Assembly: GCF_012926615.1 (NCBI RefSeq)
Contig: NZ_JABBNU010000002.1
Location: forward strand, 248,001-312,000
Source: Marinigracilibium pacificum
GTDB taxonomy: Bacteria; Bacteroidota; Bacteroidia; Cytophagales; Cyclobacteriaceae
DNA length: 64,000 nt
Direction of reading: 5' to 3'
Shown here: positions 42,176 to 52,357 of the stretch, piece by piece
How the letters are laid out: every line of letters begins with the position of its first letter
Numbering within the stretch: the stretch's first letter is position 1
Position numbers and translations under genes: made by a program
The notes under the pieces: model-generated
Database searches by the model: none
The model's input: the letters and a program-made list of their open reading frames with translations, nothing else
What the model was told of the DNA's origin: nothing

Positions 42176-45100
42176 TCATTTCCCTAACGAGATATCAAAT
42201 TCGTCTGGATTACCTTCAATTTTTATATTCACAAATTTCACATTTTTGTTTTCATCACGATATTGGATCTCATCTTTCTGATTAGAAGTATCTTTGTCTT
42301 TACTTCCAAATAGTTTATTCATTCCAGCTTTAGTGATTATTTCAAATGGAATACGCAAGTTGTACGACATGTTTAAGTCCATGTCTTGTCTTCCTGATAT
42401 TTCAAAATACCCTATGGTTGAATTAATATTCATTGAAGGAATTGTTAGCGTTCCATTTTTCAGGTCTAATTTATTTTGAAGTGTATCAAAGCGAACATTG
42501 CTCAAGTTTTTGTCACTAAAATAACTCGACAATGCATCAAAAGCAGGGTAATGATTAAGACTTCCATTGACAACTCTAAAATCAATATGTAGTTCGGAAT
42601 CATCAATTATAGGTATCATATCTGCATGCATATGAACTTTCCCTTTAATTGTGCCACTTACTTTTCCATGTAGGTTTTCTGATACTAGATGGTCTTGTCC
42701 AAAGTTTTCAAACTTGAATAAGATTTTATCCAAATCAACATTTGAAATAGTCATGTTTGGACTAAAGTATATTGTTTTTGGATTTGAACCATTGAAATAT
42801 CCGGCTAATGAAATTTCACCTCCTGCAGCTTTAAGTGACATTGTGTCAATAAATATGTAATGGTTTTGTTTCATTCGACCTACCACTTTAAAATCATCAA
42901 GTAAATATCGGTGGTAATTCAGGTGACCAATGTCAAAAGAGAAGTCCATATTAGAAAAAGGAACTTCAAATATATTAAATCCTGCCTCATGATCTTCCGG
43001 TGTCATTTTTTTATCAGAAGGAGTAGGGTTGTATGCGAATAGCTGATCAAAATCTAGATGTTCAGCTTTCAGTGATAGTTGGTGTTGATGCCCAACAGTG
43101 TCTTGTGAAAGGTCATATTTAAAATCAACTGAGAAAGTAGAGTTTCCTATTTTTCCACCTGCATTTCTCGCTAGAATAGCTGTGCTATCTATTAGGAACT
43201 CTCCTTTGAACTTCTCAAATCGCATGGAGTGAACTTTCATATTTGTTTCAAGTACATCAATAGTAATCTTTGATGAAATAAGTTTTTTATTAAATTCAAG
43301 ATCCGCGACTCCTTTGATATGTAAATCAGAAAATTCTTCATGACGATAGTCTTCAGGAACATGGTTTTCACCTCCATATGCAAATAAATCATCTAGTTGT
43401 AAAACCTCAGAATTTAAATGAAAGTCGATCGAAGTATGGCCGATAGGACCATGATCAAACCATAAGTCATAGTTTTCCAGTTTACCATTGAAATGAAAGT
43501 CGCTCTCGTCGATCATACCAGTAAAATCTATTACCCTAAAGTTGTTTTCATCAACCATGATATCTGCATTGAAGTCATGTAGCTCATGAGGGTAATTTTT
43601 TAGGTTGGCATGAAACTTTTCAATAAAGAACTCGCCTATTGGTAAGTTTGGAGATTCTGTGAATGCCTTAGCGGAACTTTTGAATTTAAACCGTGTTCTC
43701 AGGTCTGTTATAACTTCGTTGATTCCTGAACTGTCAATGTTAAAATTAGTGAGTTCTGCAAGGTCAATTCGAGAGGAATTTATATCTAAAATTGCTTCTA
43801 CAGGTAAATCAGTGTGATGTAAAATTGCTGGTAGATCTGATATTTTAGCTGTTATCGAAATATCTGAGCTACCTATTTTTCCCTCAAATTTTTTAATTTC
43901 TGCAGCATGGCCATCCATTGTTAGGTCGACATTTACATTGGTAAAGGGTAAAGGATATTTACTGCTGTTAAAACTCAGGTCTTCAACCTTTAAAATTGTA
44001 TAGTAGGATTCATTAAGTTTTTCAATGCTCTTTTCAGGATGCTCAAGATCAATGATGTCATGGAAATTCATCGTCAGTGAAATGTCACCACTAACATCTT
44101 CCAGGTTTTTCAGATTAAGAAATTTCGTAAGGAAATCCAGATTGAATTCAGATTTAAGTTTTAGATCGATATCCGGAGAATTAAAATTCACAATATTTAA
44201 TTCACCACTAAAATTCCCGGCTTCTGGTTTAGCAGTAAAGTCAAGAATACTTAATGCCATAGTACTCGCGTCTTTCTTATCTCCATTAGTAAAATGACCT
44301 TCAAAATATAGCTCCTGAAGTGATTTATTTACTGTTGTATTTTCTACAAAAGCTTCCTCACAACCAAAGTCGACATTAATAGCAGGGTTATGTCCATTTA
44401 TAGACTTACCTTTGATTTTTGCATCAAAATAGATTCTTCCACCATTATCATATTTTTCTAACACTGGAGCGATTTCGGGTGGAGCAAAGGCCAGGAAAAG
44501 GTCAAAGTTGGGTTTGTTACCTTGAAATTGAAGATCTAGATTCATATCATCTTCAAAATTGATACTTCCTTCCATCTTGAATTCAGCTTTTTCAACTTCT
44601 AATTTTGAAGGTGTAATCTCTAACAGGCCTGTTTTTGCATTAAAATCTAATTGAGTATTAAGTTTTATATGCTTGTCATGTAAAAAGGTGGTATCACCAT
44701 CAGCAATTAAGTTGAATAAAAACTTGCTGTCTAATGCAATATAAGTGTGTTCACTAGAGGTCTTAAAACTGGAGTGAGCCTCATCGATCATGGCTTCGAC
44801 TAATATATTATTTTCTTCGTTTAGTTTTAAAAGCTCTACATTATTTAAATGTACAGCAGTTAATTCGAGGTGCAGGTGATTTTCAGTTTGAGTAGTATCC
44901 TCATTGATTGATGTTAATGCATTGGCAATATTATAAGACCCATCAGTATGCTGAACCAACTCAATAAATCCATTGTTTAGTTTAATTGCCTTTATATCGT
45001 AATTGCCTCCTAACATTGCCCATACATCGAAGCCAATGTACATATCTTTTAAATGAAGGAGAACAGGGCTTTCTTTTTCCTTTCCTTCATAAACTTTAAC

Positions 45101-45331
45101 ATTTTCGAGATCAATTGAAATATATGGGAAATTGGCAAATGGAGAAATATGGCTGCCTTCGATTTCGAGTTTTCCTTTAAAATCTTCATTTAGATAATCT
45201 ACCAATTCATGCACAATCCTTTGTTGGTTAGCATATACAATACCAATAACCGTTGAAGGAAAGATTAATACAATTAATAGGATAACAGCACCCCAGAACT
45301 TCCAGGATTTCTTATTAAAAAATGAGGCCAT
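42176..45331 (-). CDS. AsmA-family envelope protein
   Basis: A 1051-residue protein with one N-terminal membrane helix (about 13-33, GAVILLIVLIFPSTVIGIVY) and a long beta-rich periplasmic body of repeated strands, typical of the AsmA/TamB/YhdP group thought to form hydrophobic grooves that carry phospholipids between the two membranes. The N-terminal EDFKGKLEIEGSHISPFANFPYIS and the C-terminal DMDLNMSYNLRIPFEI (the AsmA_2 segment) support this. No partner gene is adjacent. Monocistronic. Confidence 0.85.
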   Translation of the reverse strand: MASFFNKKSWKFWGAVILLIVLIFPSTVIGIVYANQQRIVHELVDYLNEDFKGKLEIEGSHISPFANFPYISIDLENVKVYEGKEKESPVLLHLKDMYIGFDVWAMLGGNYDIKAIKLNNGFIELVQHTDGSYNIANALTSINEDTTQTENHLHLELTAVHLNNVELLKLNEENNILVEAMIDEAHSSFKTSSEHTYIALDSKFLFNLIADGDTTFLHDKHIKLNTQLDFNAKTGLLEITPSKLEVEKAEFKMEGSINFEDDMNLDLQFQGNKPNFDLFLAFAPPEIAPVLEKYDNGGRIYFDAKIKGKSINGHNPAINVDFGCEEAFVENTTVNKSLQELYFEGHFTNGDKKDASTMALSILDFTAKPEAGNFSGELNIVNFNSPDIDLKLKSEFNLDFLTKFLNLKNLEDVSGDISLTMNFHDIIDLEHPEKSIEKLNESYYTILKVEDLSFNSSKYPLPFTNVNVDLTMDGHAAEIKKFEGKIGSSDISITAKISDLPAILHHTDLPVEAILDINSSRIDLAELTNFNIDSSGINEVITDLRTRFKFKSSAKAFTESPNLPIGEFFIEKFHANLKNYPHELHDFNADIMVDENNFRVIDFTGMIDESDFHFNGKLENYDLWFDHGPIGHTSIDFHLNSEVLQLDDLFAYGGENHVPEDYRHEEFSDLHIKGVADLEFNKKLISSKITIDVLETNMKVHSMRFEKFKGEFLIDSTAILARNAGGKIGNSTFSVDFKYDLSQDTVGHQHQLSLKAEHLDFDQLFAYNPTPSDKKMTPEDHEAGFNIFEVPFSNMDFSFDIGHLNYHRYLLDDFKVVGRMKQNHYIFIDTMSLKAAGGEISLAGYFNGSNPKTIYFSPNMTISNVDLDKILFKFENFGQDHLVSENLHGKVSGTIKGKVHMHADMIPIIDDSELHIDFRVVNGSLNHYPAFDALSSYFSDKNLSNVRFDTLQNKLDLKNGTLTIPSMNINSTIGYFEISGRQDMDLNMSYNLRIPFEIITKAGMNKLFGSKDKDTSNQKDEIQYRDENKNVKFVNIKIEGNPDEFDISLGK

Positions 45332-45430
45332 GAATTCAAAAAAGTTAAACTTTAAGCAACTTAGTTAAAACCTAATGATGAGGCAAATGTTTGATGTGCT
45401 GGCGTAATTTATTAACCTACTTTACAATAT

Positions 45431-45823
45431 TTATAGGATGTCCTCCTCGTTAATTTTTGTGGAATTTACTTTCATCCTTTTTAATTCAGCAAGTGTAGCC
45501 CAAAGTCCGATTGAAAAAACAAGGATGAAAATACCGGCAATTGGAATAATTAAAGCTTCCTTAATACCTCGGGCAACGAGAGATGGCTGGATGTCTCCGG
45601 CTTGTTCAATGGCTTCAAAGGCTAATCTGATTTCGTAGACATACCCGGCTAAACTTAAAATAAAGGAAATTAATCCTAATACCCATATTAATCTGATACT
45701 TACATCAGTAATATCCTTTTGGTTCCAGATTGATTTACCTTTAATAATAGTAAGTGCAAGTATTGATCCTGTAACAATAAAAAATGGAGTCGTGTAATCT
45801 CCTAATTCGGCAAAAAAGTTCAT
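45431..45823 (-). CDS. three-helix membrane protein, possibly MotA/TolQ/ExbB-like
   Basis: A 130-residue protein with helices at about 13-25, 45-65 and 92-112. The segment QPSLVARGIKEALIIPIAGIFILVFSI, split at the Ala-rich start of helix three, is similar in layout to the third helix of ExbB/MotA, where a conserved Leu-Gly-Ala-Leu pattern lines the proton path. However, the protein is half the usual length and has no partner ExbD, so this is weak. It is 99 bp upstream of the AsmA gene on the same strand. Confidence 0.5.
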   Translation of the reverse strand: MNFFAELGDYTTPFFIVTGSILALTIIKGKSIWNQKDITDVSIRLIWVLGLISFILSLAGYVYEIRLAFEAIEQAGDIQPSLVARGIKEALIIPIAGIFILVFSIGLWATLAELKRMKVNSTKINEEDIL

Positions 45824-46054
45824 AGGTAATTATGGTATAAAGTAAACTCTAACTGTAAAAATATAAAATGCAGAGGTTCATTTTAAAAAAATGAATTATT
45901 AATTATCCGATTGCAAATTTCATAATGAAATTCATTTTTGTTCTAGTCTTCCATATAATAATTTTAATATAAACTAGTTTCTAATTTAGGTTTACTCATC
46001 TATATTTAGATTTTTAAATTGGAATTATCACTATAATCTATTAAACCAAAAACA

Positions 46055-46630
46055 ATGATTTTAAATCTTAAAACAGGGCTTTGTCTTGTGCTCTTTTTTG
46101 TCTTGTATAATATGTCCGGTCAGGATCAAAGTTTTTCAAAGCATAGTATCAAGATTGGTTCAGGAATTGGTTATTCAGAAGGGATGCAGACTAACGGGCT
46201 AGGCCTAATATATTCATTGGGATATCAAAAGGAAATGTTAAATGGCAGATTAAGATTAAATCCTAATTTCAGTTTTGGTCATTATAGTACCAGGATTAGC
46301 CTGGATTCAAAAGATCAATTCTTTAATTCTATAAATATTGATACAAAGATTTTCTATGATATAATCCGAATTAGATCCTTTTCTGTTGTGGCTGGACTTG
46401 GAGCCTTAGTTAATAATTCTCGAGGCATTATTGGTAACAGAGGTGAGATTCCTAATGAATATTCAGAATATATTAGTGATTTTCATGTTGGTGGATTTTT
46501 TGGGGCAGGGTTTAGAGTTAATCCAGCAGGCGACAGAGTAGCTTATAATTTGTATCCTTTATACATAAATAGAGGTACTAATGGGTTTTTCGAAACTCAT
46601 TTAAAATTTGAACTCGACATTAAGTTTTAA
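46055..46630 (+). CDS. small outer-membrane beta-barrel protein
   Basis: A 191-residue protein with a signal peptide (1-22, ending YNMSGQ) followed by amphipathic strands (IKIGSGIGYSEGM, LIYSLGYQKEML, LNPNFSFGHYSTR, FSVVAGLGALVNN, GGFFGAGFRVNP) and a terminal FELDIKF strand ending in Phe, the usual BAM signal. It is an eight-stranded-type barrel of unknown function. Monocistronic. Confidence 0.75.
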   Translation: MILNLKTGLCLVLFFVLYNMSGQDQSFSKHSIKIGSGIGYSEGMQTNGLGLIYSLGYQKEMLNGRLRLNPNFSFGHYSTRISLDSKDQFFNSINIDTKIFYDIIRIRSFSVVAGLGALVNNSRGIIGNRGEIPNEYSEYISDFHVGGFFGAGFRVNPAGDRVAYNLYPLYINRGTNGFFETHLKFELDIKF

Positions 46631-46658
46631 TGAAATTTTAACGGGGATATAGAAATTA

Positions 46659-46690
46659 AAAAGGTATACATTTTAAAATGTATACCTTTT
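46659..46690. terminator. bidirectional AT-rich terminator (32-bp palindrome)
   Basis: Perfect palindrome, halves 46659-46674 and 46675-46690 (core GGTATACATTTT). It lies between the convergent barrel gene and the 72-residue gene, with A/T runs at both ends, so it can act on both strands. Confidence 0.7.
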
Positions 46691-46711
46691 CATTTGTTAT
46701 CAATAAAATTT

Positions 46712-46930
46712 CTACTCTACCATCACTCGATCAAACTTTGAAAAGTAAACCTCGCTAGTGTCTAACTTGCTGTTAATCAAGGTTATCTTGACGTTATTCA
46801 GGCATTCTTCAATTGCTTGAATGGTTCCGATGTTAACAATCTCCATTCCTTTATTGAGGTCCGTGGCCTGAACATACTGAACAATTTTGTTCACTGTTTC
46901 AATTCTTGGTCTGTCAGCTAAAGAATACAT
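46712..46930 (-). CDS. small protein of unknown function
   Basis: A 72-residue soluble protein: a helix with RPRIETVNKIVQYVQATDLNKGM, then ECLNNVKITLINSKLDTSEVYFSKF. It has no signal peptide and no recognised family. Its stop is placed just beyond a terminator, and its start is 114 bp from the RhlE gene on the same strand. The composition is ordinary, so I accept it as coding with moderate confidence. Confidence 0.55.
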   Translation of the reverse strand: MYSLADRPRIETVNKIVQYVQATDLNKGMEIVNIGTIQAIEECLNNVKITLINSKLDTSEVYFSKFDRVMVE

Positions 46931-47044
46931 ACACGATCTTTTTGATTCTACATTTTTATCTTTTCTGATCGGTATTGGTAACCTGAAATCTTAGGTTCAT
47001 TCGTCGAAAAGATTACAACCTAATGAGAATCAATTAGATAAAAA

Positions 47045-48343
47045 TCACCTTTTTTTCTTCTCAGAAGGGTTACCTCCTTTATGGTGCTTTTTCCTTCTGA
47101 AATTCCTCTGATTTTTTTCTTTATTATGATGTTCGTGCCTCTTACTAAAATTTCGTTTCGAAGAATTAGCTGGTTGCTTTTTAGGTTTTTCAACACTTTC
47201 TTCTTCGGGACGTTCAAATGGGTGTCCTTCGACTTCAGGAATTGATTGTTTTATTAGTTTTTGAATATCCTTCAGGTAAGGAATTTCATCACGATCACAA
47301 AACGATAATGCGATACCTGCTTTATTAGCTCTACCTGTTCGTCCAATTCTATGCACATATGTTTCTGGTACATTCGGTAAGTCATAATTGATTACCAGTT
47401 CAAGTCCGTCAACATCAATTCCCCTGGCAGCAATGTCTGTGGCCACAAGTACCCAGGATTCCCCCTTCTTAAATTTATTCAAAGCATTTTGTCGTGCTGC
47501 CTGGGATTTGTTTCCGTGAATAGCATCAGATTCAATGCCATTTTGATTAAGCTTTTTAACTATTTTGTTCGCACCATGCTTGGTCCGTGAGAAAATTAAA
47601 GTAGACTCTTTAGGTCGTTCATTTAGTATGTGGAGCAATAGATTGTTTTTATTGCGTGTACTAACATGATATACTTTCTGAGCAACTTTATCAGCAGTTG
47701 GCTTTTCTGGTCTGATGGTTACTTGTTCGGGTTCACCAAGGATCTGTTGTGAAAGTTCAACTATAGCCGGAGCCATGGTGGCTGAAAAGAATAGCGATTG
47801 TCTCTTTTGCGGAAGTTTGCGAATAACCTTCTTTATATCATGGATAAATCCCATGTCAAGCATCTGATCAGCTTCATCAAGTACAAAATATTCAATATGA
47901 TCAAGAGAAATATATCCCTGGCCCATTAAATCAAGAAGTCTGCCTGGGGTGGCTACCAGAATGTCAACTCCATTGTGAAGAGCCTTTGTTTGAGAACCTT
48001 GCTTTACACCTCCAAATATAACTGTGTGTTGGAGATGAGTAAATTCTCCATAAGCTTCAATACTATCACCTATTTGTAAAGCCAGTTCTCTAGTTGGCGT
48101 AACCACTAAAGCCCTGATTTTTCTTTTACCTTTTATTGATGAAAGTTTATTTTCAAGATGCTGAAGTATCGGAATTGTAAAAGCAGCAGTTTTACCTGTG
48201 CCAGTTTGTGCACATCCTAGTAAGTCTTTTCCTTGTAATAATATCGGAATGGCTTGTTCCTGGATGGGAGTAGGCTTAGTATATCCTTGTTTGTTTAAAG
48301 CATGTAGAATAGACTGATTAAGCCCTAAATCATTAAATGTCAT
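47045..48343 (-). CDS. rhlE: DEAD-box RNA helicase, RhlE-type
   Basis: A 432-residue ATP-dependent RNA helicase. All motifs are present: the Q-motif (GYTKPTPIQEQAIP), AQTGTGKTAAF (Walker A), PTRELALQ, DEADQMLDMGF, SATM, ATDIAARGIDV and HRIGRTGRA. The C-terminal 60 residues are very basic and low complexity (KRHEHHNKEKNQRNFRRKKHHKGG, split at KEKN), a typical RNA-binding tail of RhlE/CsdA-type proteins. It acts in rRNA maturation, RNA turnover or cold adaptation. A TAACTTTG promoter element lies 18 bp upstream. The rhlE name reflects family similarity and is not proven orthology. Confidence 0.88.
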   Translation of the reverse strand: MTFNDLGLNQSILHALNKQGYTKPTPIQEQAIPILLQGKDLLGCAQTGTGKTAAFTIPILQHLENKLSSIKGKRKIRALVVTPTRELALQIGDSIEAYGEFTHLQHTVIFGGVKQGSQTKALHNGVDILVATPGRLLDLMGQGYISLDHIEYFVLDEADQMLDMGFIHDIKKVIRKLPQKRQSLFFSATMAPAIVELSQQILGEPEQVTIRPEKPTADKVAQKVYHVSTRNKNNLLLHILNERPKESTLIFSRTKHGANKIVKKLNQNGIESDAIHGNKSQAARQNALNKFKKGESWVLVATDIAARGIDVDGLELVINYDLPNVPETYVHRIGRTGRANKAGIALSFCDRDEIPYLKDIQKLIKQSIPEVEGHPFERPEEESVEKPKKQPANSSKRNFSKRHEHHNKEKNQRNFRRKKHHKGGNPSEKKKR

Positions 48344-48361
48344 AAATATCTATTTAGGCTG

Positions 48362-48369
48362 CAAAGTTA
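48362..48369 (-). promoter_or_regulatory. candidate -7 promoter element of the RhlE-type gene
   Basis: On the minus strand the sequence is TAACTTTG, an exact TAnnTTTG match, 18 bases before the ATG at 48343. The inferred leader is about 12 bases. Confidence 0.5.
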
Positions 48370-48432
48370 GCCTAATTTATTGGTATAATTAGAAAAGGCA
48401 TTTAATCTAATTGTAGAGTAACAGGTTAGATG

Positions 48433-49494
48433 TTACATTTGGACATCATATTTTGATGGATATGGTTTAGGGATTCTGTCTGGACCTTCAGCTAACATCT
48501 GCCTCAAGTCTATTTCTATTCCTCTGGCTATTGTCGATATTGGCACATCATTTGGAGATCCTTCAAAAGGATTTTCAGAAACCCGGCCTATGCGTTCCAT
48601 CGTATGAAATACCCAGGATATAATAACGATGAAAGGGATAGATGCCCAAACGAAATAATCGCCTATTGTAGGGAAATTGGCTATTATTTTTTGACCTATG
48701 GCTGTGAATTCGGGGATAACTCCAAACGGAAGAAGAATAATAAATATCCACAAAAACAAGCTGTTTAGGGTAGCGTATTGGCGTGGGTAAGGGAAGTTTT
48801 TTATCCGCTCCGATTTACCTTGTAGATCAAAAAGATCTTTAATTATATTTTCCATTTCCAGAAAGGTAAACTTCCAGAGGTGCTTACTTTTCTTAAGTTG
48901 GTCCAAATGCCGGGATTGCAATGAAAGTATAGCCGTTGCCTTATTTGCCCTTTCAAGTACATATTTTTGTTCTTCTTCGCTAATTAAACTTGAAAGTTCT
49001 TCTTCCAGTGAAATATCACGCTCGGGAATCACTATGTTTGCATGCCACTCACGATTGGTCATATCATCAAGTAAACTTTCCCAGGGTTTTAATTGTCTCA
49101 TCGCATGCCGTAAAGCTGCCATCCAGGCAATGTGCCGATAAATGAACGTCTTTTTTTCATTATAAAGTTCTTCTTCAGATTTAGGTATATCAGCTTCATC
49201 ATTATTTATATTGTCCATTACCATGACTGCCCAAAAGCGCGAAACATTAACAATTCCTCCCCAGATCTTTCTAGCTTCCCAAAGGCGATCGTACGCAACG
49301 TTGTTTTGAAAGCTTATAATAAATGCTACTGCAGTACCAATTAATGCTATAGGAAGCCAAGGAAGATGAAGCCAGGTAAAACCAAATACTTTATATAAAA
49401 CGGTAGGTAAAAGTGCGATGAATATTAGAACAATAGTCTCTACTCTTGTCCATAATATCATATTTTTTATTGAGTACCTCTTACGGGTGTACAT
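48433..49494 (-). CDS. bestrophin-family (UPF0187) ion channel
   Basis: A 353-residue membrane protein of the bestrophin/UPF0187 family. The N-terminal helix (IVLIFIALLPTVLYKVF), the conserved FIISFQNNVAYDRLWEARKIWGGIV region (split at NNVAYDRLWE) and the C-terminal NPFEGSPNDVPISTIARGIEIDLRQM are diagnostic. Bacterial bestrophins form pentameric channels (Klebsiella KpBest is cation-selective). Its start lies within an inverted repeat region shared with the end of the outer-membrane receptor gene. Confidence 0.9.
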   Translation of the reverse strand: MYTRKRYSIKNMILWTRVETIVLIFIALLPTVLYKVFGFTWLHLPWLPIALIGTAVAFIISFQNNVAYDRLWEARKIWGGIVNVSRFWAVMVMDNINNDEADIPKSEEELYNEKKTFIYRHIAWMAALRHAMRQLKPWESLLDDMTNREWHANIVIPERDISLEEELSSLISEEEQKYVLERANKATAILSLQSRHLDQLKKSKHLWKFTFLEMENIIKDLFDLQGKSERIKNFPYPRQYATLNSLFLWIFIILLPFGVIPEFTAIGQKIIANFPTIGDYFVWASIPFIVIISWVFHTMERIGRVSENPFEGSPNDVPISTIARGIEIDLRQMLAEGPDRIPKPYPSKYDVQM

Positions 49495-49496
49495 AG

Positions 49497-49547
49497 TGGT
49501 CTGGTATATGTTTTCTATAATTTAATGATAAAAAGCTTACCAGACCA
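49497..49547. repeat. inverted repeat between receptor stop and bestrophin start
   Basis: Ten-base arms TGGTCTGGTA (49497-49506) and TACCAGACCA (49538-49547), with 31 bases between. It lies just upstream of the bestrophin start, and could be an operator or a large terminator stem for the receptor gene. Confidence 0.6.
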
Positions 49548-49561
49548 TTAGTATAAGCATA

Positions 49562-52357
49562 TCAACCTTCTCTAAAGTTTTTAATTTTATAACTGAAGCT
49601 TAGTAAAAAATACTGTTGTAAGGCATTAGTTAATGTTTCCTGATAATACCCTGGCTGATTATCTCTTGAAATTCCGACATTGTTCTTTAGAATGTCGAAA
49701 ACTGATAATGATATTTCACCTGCATCATCTTTCAGGAATTTTTTGGCAATACTTGCATTCCAGATAGCATATGCCTGATTTAGTTCCTCGCTATAGTAAC
49801 CGGAGTAGTTGATGAAACTCAAATCTGACCTGAACACAAAGCCTTTACCAAATATCAGGTTGACTTTACCAGTAACTGTTTGTGATAAATAATCATCGTC
49901 GCTAGCTGATTGAAGACTATAACCTACGGAGTTTATATCAGCTCGGTAGGAAAGTGTGAAATCCACGTATTCACTAATGTTACTTGCCAAAGTAAAGCCT
50001 CCATTGACATTTAAAGATTTAACATCATTATCAAGTCCGTTAGTAATGCCGGGGGTATGAGAATAGGTTAGGCCTGCATTAAGATTTAAATTAGAGCTTA
50101 TTGATTTCAAAGGCAAACCATATGAACTGAATACCCTGGCATTCCAGTATCCATTTAAATTTACAGGAAGTGAAATTTGAGAACCTCTATTTATAGTTAC
50201 TTCCTCATTGATAACTGAATCTTGTCTGGCGATATAGGTAGCATTTGAAATATAATCTGCAGTATTTCTAATCATACCCATCACAAAAAAGTTTGTTGAT
50301 TTTTCAGGATTAACAATCGAAAACCTTGTTGCAGCCATATGAGTAACACTTTGGTCAAGATTTGGATTTCCAGTAGATAAAAATAATGGGTCACTTATAT
50401 CAATAACATCTTGCAATTGAGAAACTGAAGGAGCATCAGTCATCGCTCGATAAAATACACGTAAATTTTTAGTGTCTGATATCTTGTACCGCATCATTAA
50501 TCCCGGTAAGATATTTTTGAAAGAGCGATCTACATTTGCTTCTACCGGAAAATGTTGAGTACTGGTTAATTGAACATGTTGGTAGGATATTCCTGCCCTC
50601 ATCATCAATTTTTTACCCCGGACCATTATTCCTGCAGTAGGTCTATGTATTTGATATTTACTTTCAAATACTGATGAAAGTAAAGTGTCAAATTCATTTA
50701 TTTGCTCTGCCTCAAAATCATAGTCGAAAGTAGACTTGTCTGAATTGCTCCAGGTGTTCGAATATTCATATCCGAATTGAAGAAGCGCTTTACTGGCAAT
50801 AGGCTCTGTATAATCTATTCGAGTTCCGATTGTTTTGCCTCGTGTTTGATTGTCATAAAATAGATTGAGTGAATCAGCTTTATTGTTTAAGAAGTAAGTA
50901 TTTACTGACTGTTGGTAATTATTCCCATTCTGGTCATTGAATTGACTATTTATATTTAAAGAAATTGTTCTCCCTCGTTTTTCAAAGCGGTGTCTGAAAA
51001 GTAGGTTTCCTGCTAATGAATAACCTGATTGATCATTTGAATTATTCGTCAATGAATTATTAATCTGTTCATTTTCGGAAAGGAATGTGTTTCCCAGTGT
51101 GTTTAAAGTAGATTTATTGTCCTGATAGTTTAATCTGGGAGTAAAGATGATTGAATTTTTATCATCAATACTATATTCTATCCGCATTGTAACCCTATGG
51201 TTATTGTTTATGCTCTCAGAGATATAGTCTTCATCGAAAAACTGGCTGGAATCAGGTGTGATGAATGTTTCCCTATTTAAAAATTGAGTTGTCAGGTTAT
51301 TTTTTCTGTTATAGAAATAACTGCCATTGACTTTTAGCTTATCATTAATTTCATCGTCAAAATTTATCCCGAATGACTGGGTTTTAGAGATGCCATCATT
51401 TTGGTCAGTTACAAAATTATCTGCGGCACTACCTCCCATTGGTCTTCCACTTATACCGCCGCCAGGAGGGCCTCTTCTTCTTCCTGCTGATCCGCTGGAA
51501 ACTCCCAAAAGATCTTCAGAGGAAAAATTCTGGTTATTAGTATTGTTAGTCATTCCTAGCATGGATATTCTCTGATCTTCATTGAAGAAATTTATACTTC
51601 CTCCTGATGAATATCGCTCATCTGTTCCAATTCCCCCATAAATTCTACCAAATTGCCCATTTCGTGTTTCAGGTTTAGTTACAATATTGATTGTTTTGGT
51701 TGTATTGCCATCATCAAATCCGGAAAACCTTGATTGCTCACTTTGTTGGTCAAAAACTTCAATTTTCTGAATTACCTCAGCTGGAATTGAATTCAATGCT
51801 AATTGTGGATCATTGCTAAAAAACTCCTTTCCATCAACTAATATCTTTTTTACATCTTCACCCTGTGCTTGTACTTTTCCGTTTGTAGTGATAATCCCAG
51901 GCATTTTTGAAAGCAGATCTTGTGCTGTTGCATCTGGGTTTGTTTTATAAGCTGCAGCATTCATCGATGTAGTATCCCCGTGCTGCTCAACCGGGATGAC
52001 TTTCTCGGTTACAACCACTTCATTAAGTTTAGTGACATCTACTTCGAATATTAAGTCACCAAGGTCGGTTACTAGGTTATTGACCCGAATAATTTTTTCG
52101 TAATTTTTGAACCCGACACTCCTTATTTTGATTTTGTAAAAACCTGTTGTTTTTGGCTTTAGATTCAGAATTCCATCTTCATTTGAAATTGCAAAATATG
52201 TGTCTGTAGAATCTTTAACTGATGAAAGTTTTGCCGTTGCACCAATTATTTTTTCATTTGAGTCTTGCGATATAAGCACAGCAGTGACATTGTACTGCTG
52301 TGCATTGGATATATAAACGAATGAGAAGAAGATTCCTAAAATGAGTTTAATTTTCAT
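49562..52357 (-). CDS. outer-membrane beta-barrel receptor (TonB-receptor-like)
   Basis: From ATG 52357 the protein has 931 residues; a Met at 52429 would extend it past the signal peptide. Signal peptide 1-20 (VYISNAQ). A CarboxypepD_reg-like domain (about 22-105, DSNEKIIGATAKLSSV), plug (PGIITTNGKVQAQGEDVKKILVDGKEFF, split at GEDVKKILVDGK) and a barrel ending KIKNFREG. The KILVDGKEFFSNDPQLAL motif is typical of the OMP_b-brl_3 family. A Gly/Arg/Pro-rich segment (RRRGPPGGGISGRPMGG) lies near 290. It overlaps the Spy-like gene by 11 bases and forms an operon with it, divergent from a second LytS/LytTR pair. Confidence 0.85.
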   Translation of the reverse strand: MKIKLILGIFFSFVYISNAQQYNVTAVLISQDSNEKIIGATAKLSSVKDSTDTYFAISNEDGILNLKPKTTGFYKIKIRSVGFKNYEKIIRVNNLVTDLGDLIFEVDVTKLNEVVVTEKVIPVEQHGDTTSMNAAAYKTNPDATAQDLLSKMPGIITTNGKVQAQGEDVKKILVDGKEFFSNDPQLALNSIPAEVIQKIEVFDQQSEQSRFSGFDDGNTTKTINIVTKPETRNGQFGRIYGGIGTDERYSSGGSINFFNEDQRISMLGMTNNTNNQNFSSEDLLGVSSGSAGRRRGPPGGGISGRPMGGSAADNFVTDQNDGISKTQSFGINFDDEINDKLKVNGSYFYNRKNNLTTQFLNRETFITPDSSQFFDEDYISESINNNHRVTMRIEYSIDDKNSIIFTPRLNYQDNKSTLNTLGNTFLSENEQINNSLTNNSNDQSGYSLAGNLLFRHRFEKRGRTISLNINSQFNDQNGNNYQQSVNTYFLNNKADSLNLFYDNQTRGKTIGTRIDYTEPIASKALLQFGYEYSNTWSNSDKSTFDYDFEAEQINEFDTLLSSVFESKYQIHRPTAGIMVRGKKLMMRAGISYQHVQLTSTQHFPVEANVDRSFKNILPGLMMRYKISDTKNLRVFYRAMTDAPSVSQLQDVIDISDPLFLSTGNPNLDQSVTHMAATRFSIVNPEKSTNFFVMGMIRNTADYISNATYIARQDSVINEEVTINRGSQISLPVNLNGYWNARVFSSYGLPLKSISSNLNLNAGLTYSHTPGITNGLDNDVKSLNVNGGFTLASNISEYVDFTLSYRADINSVGYSLQSASDDDYLSQTVTGKVNLIFGKGFVFRSDLSFINYSGYYSEELNQAYAIWNASIAKKFLKDDAGEISLSVFDILKNNVGISRDNQPGYYQETLTNALQQYFLLSFSYKIKNFREG

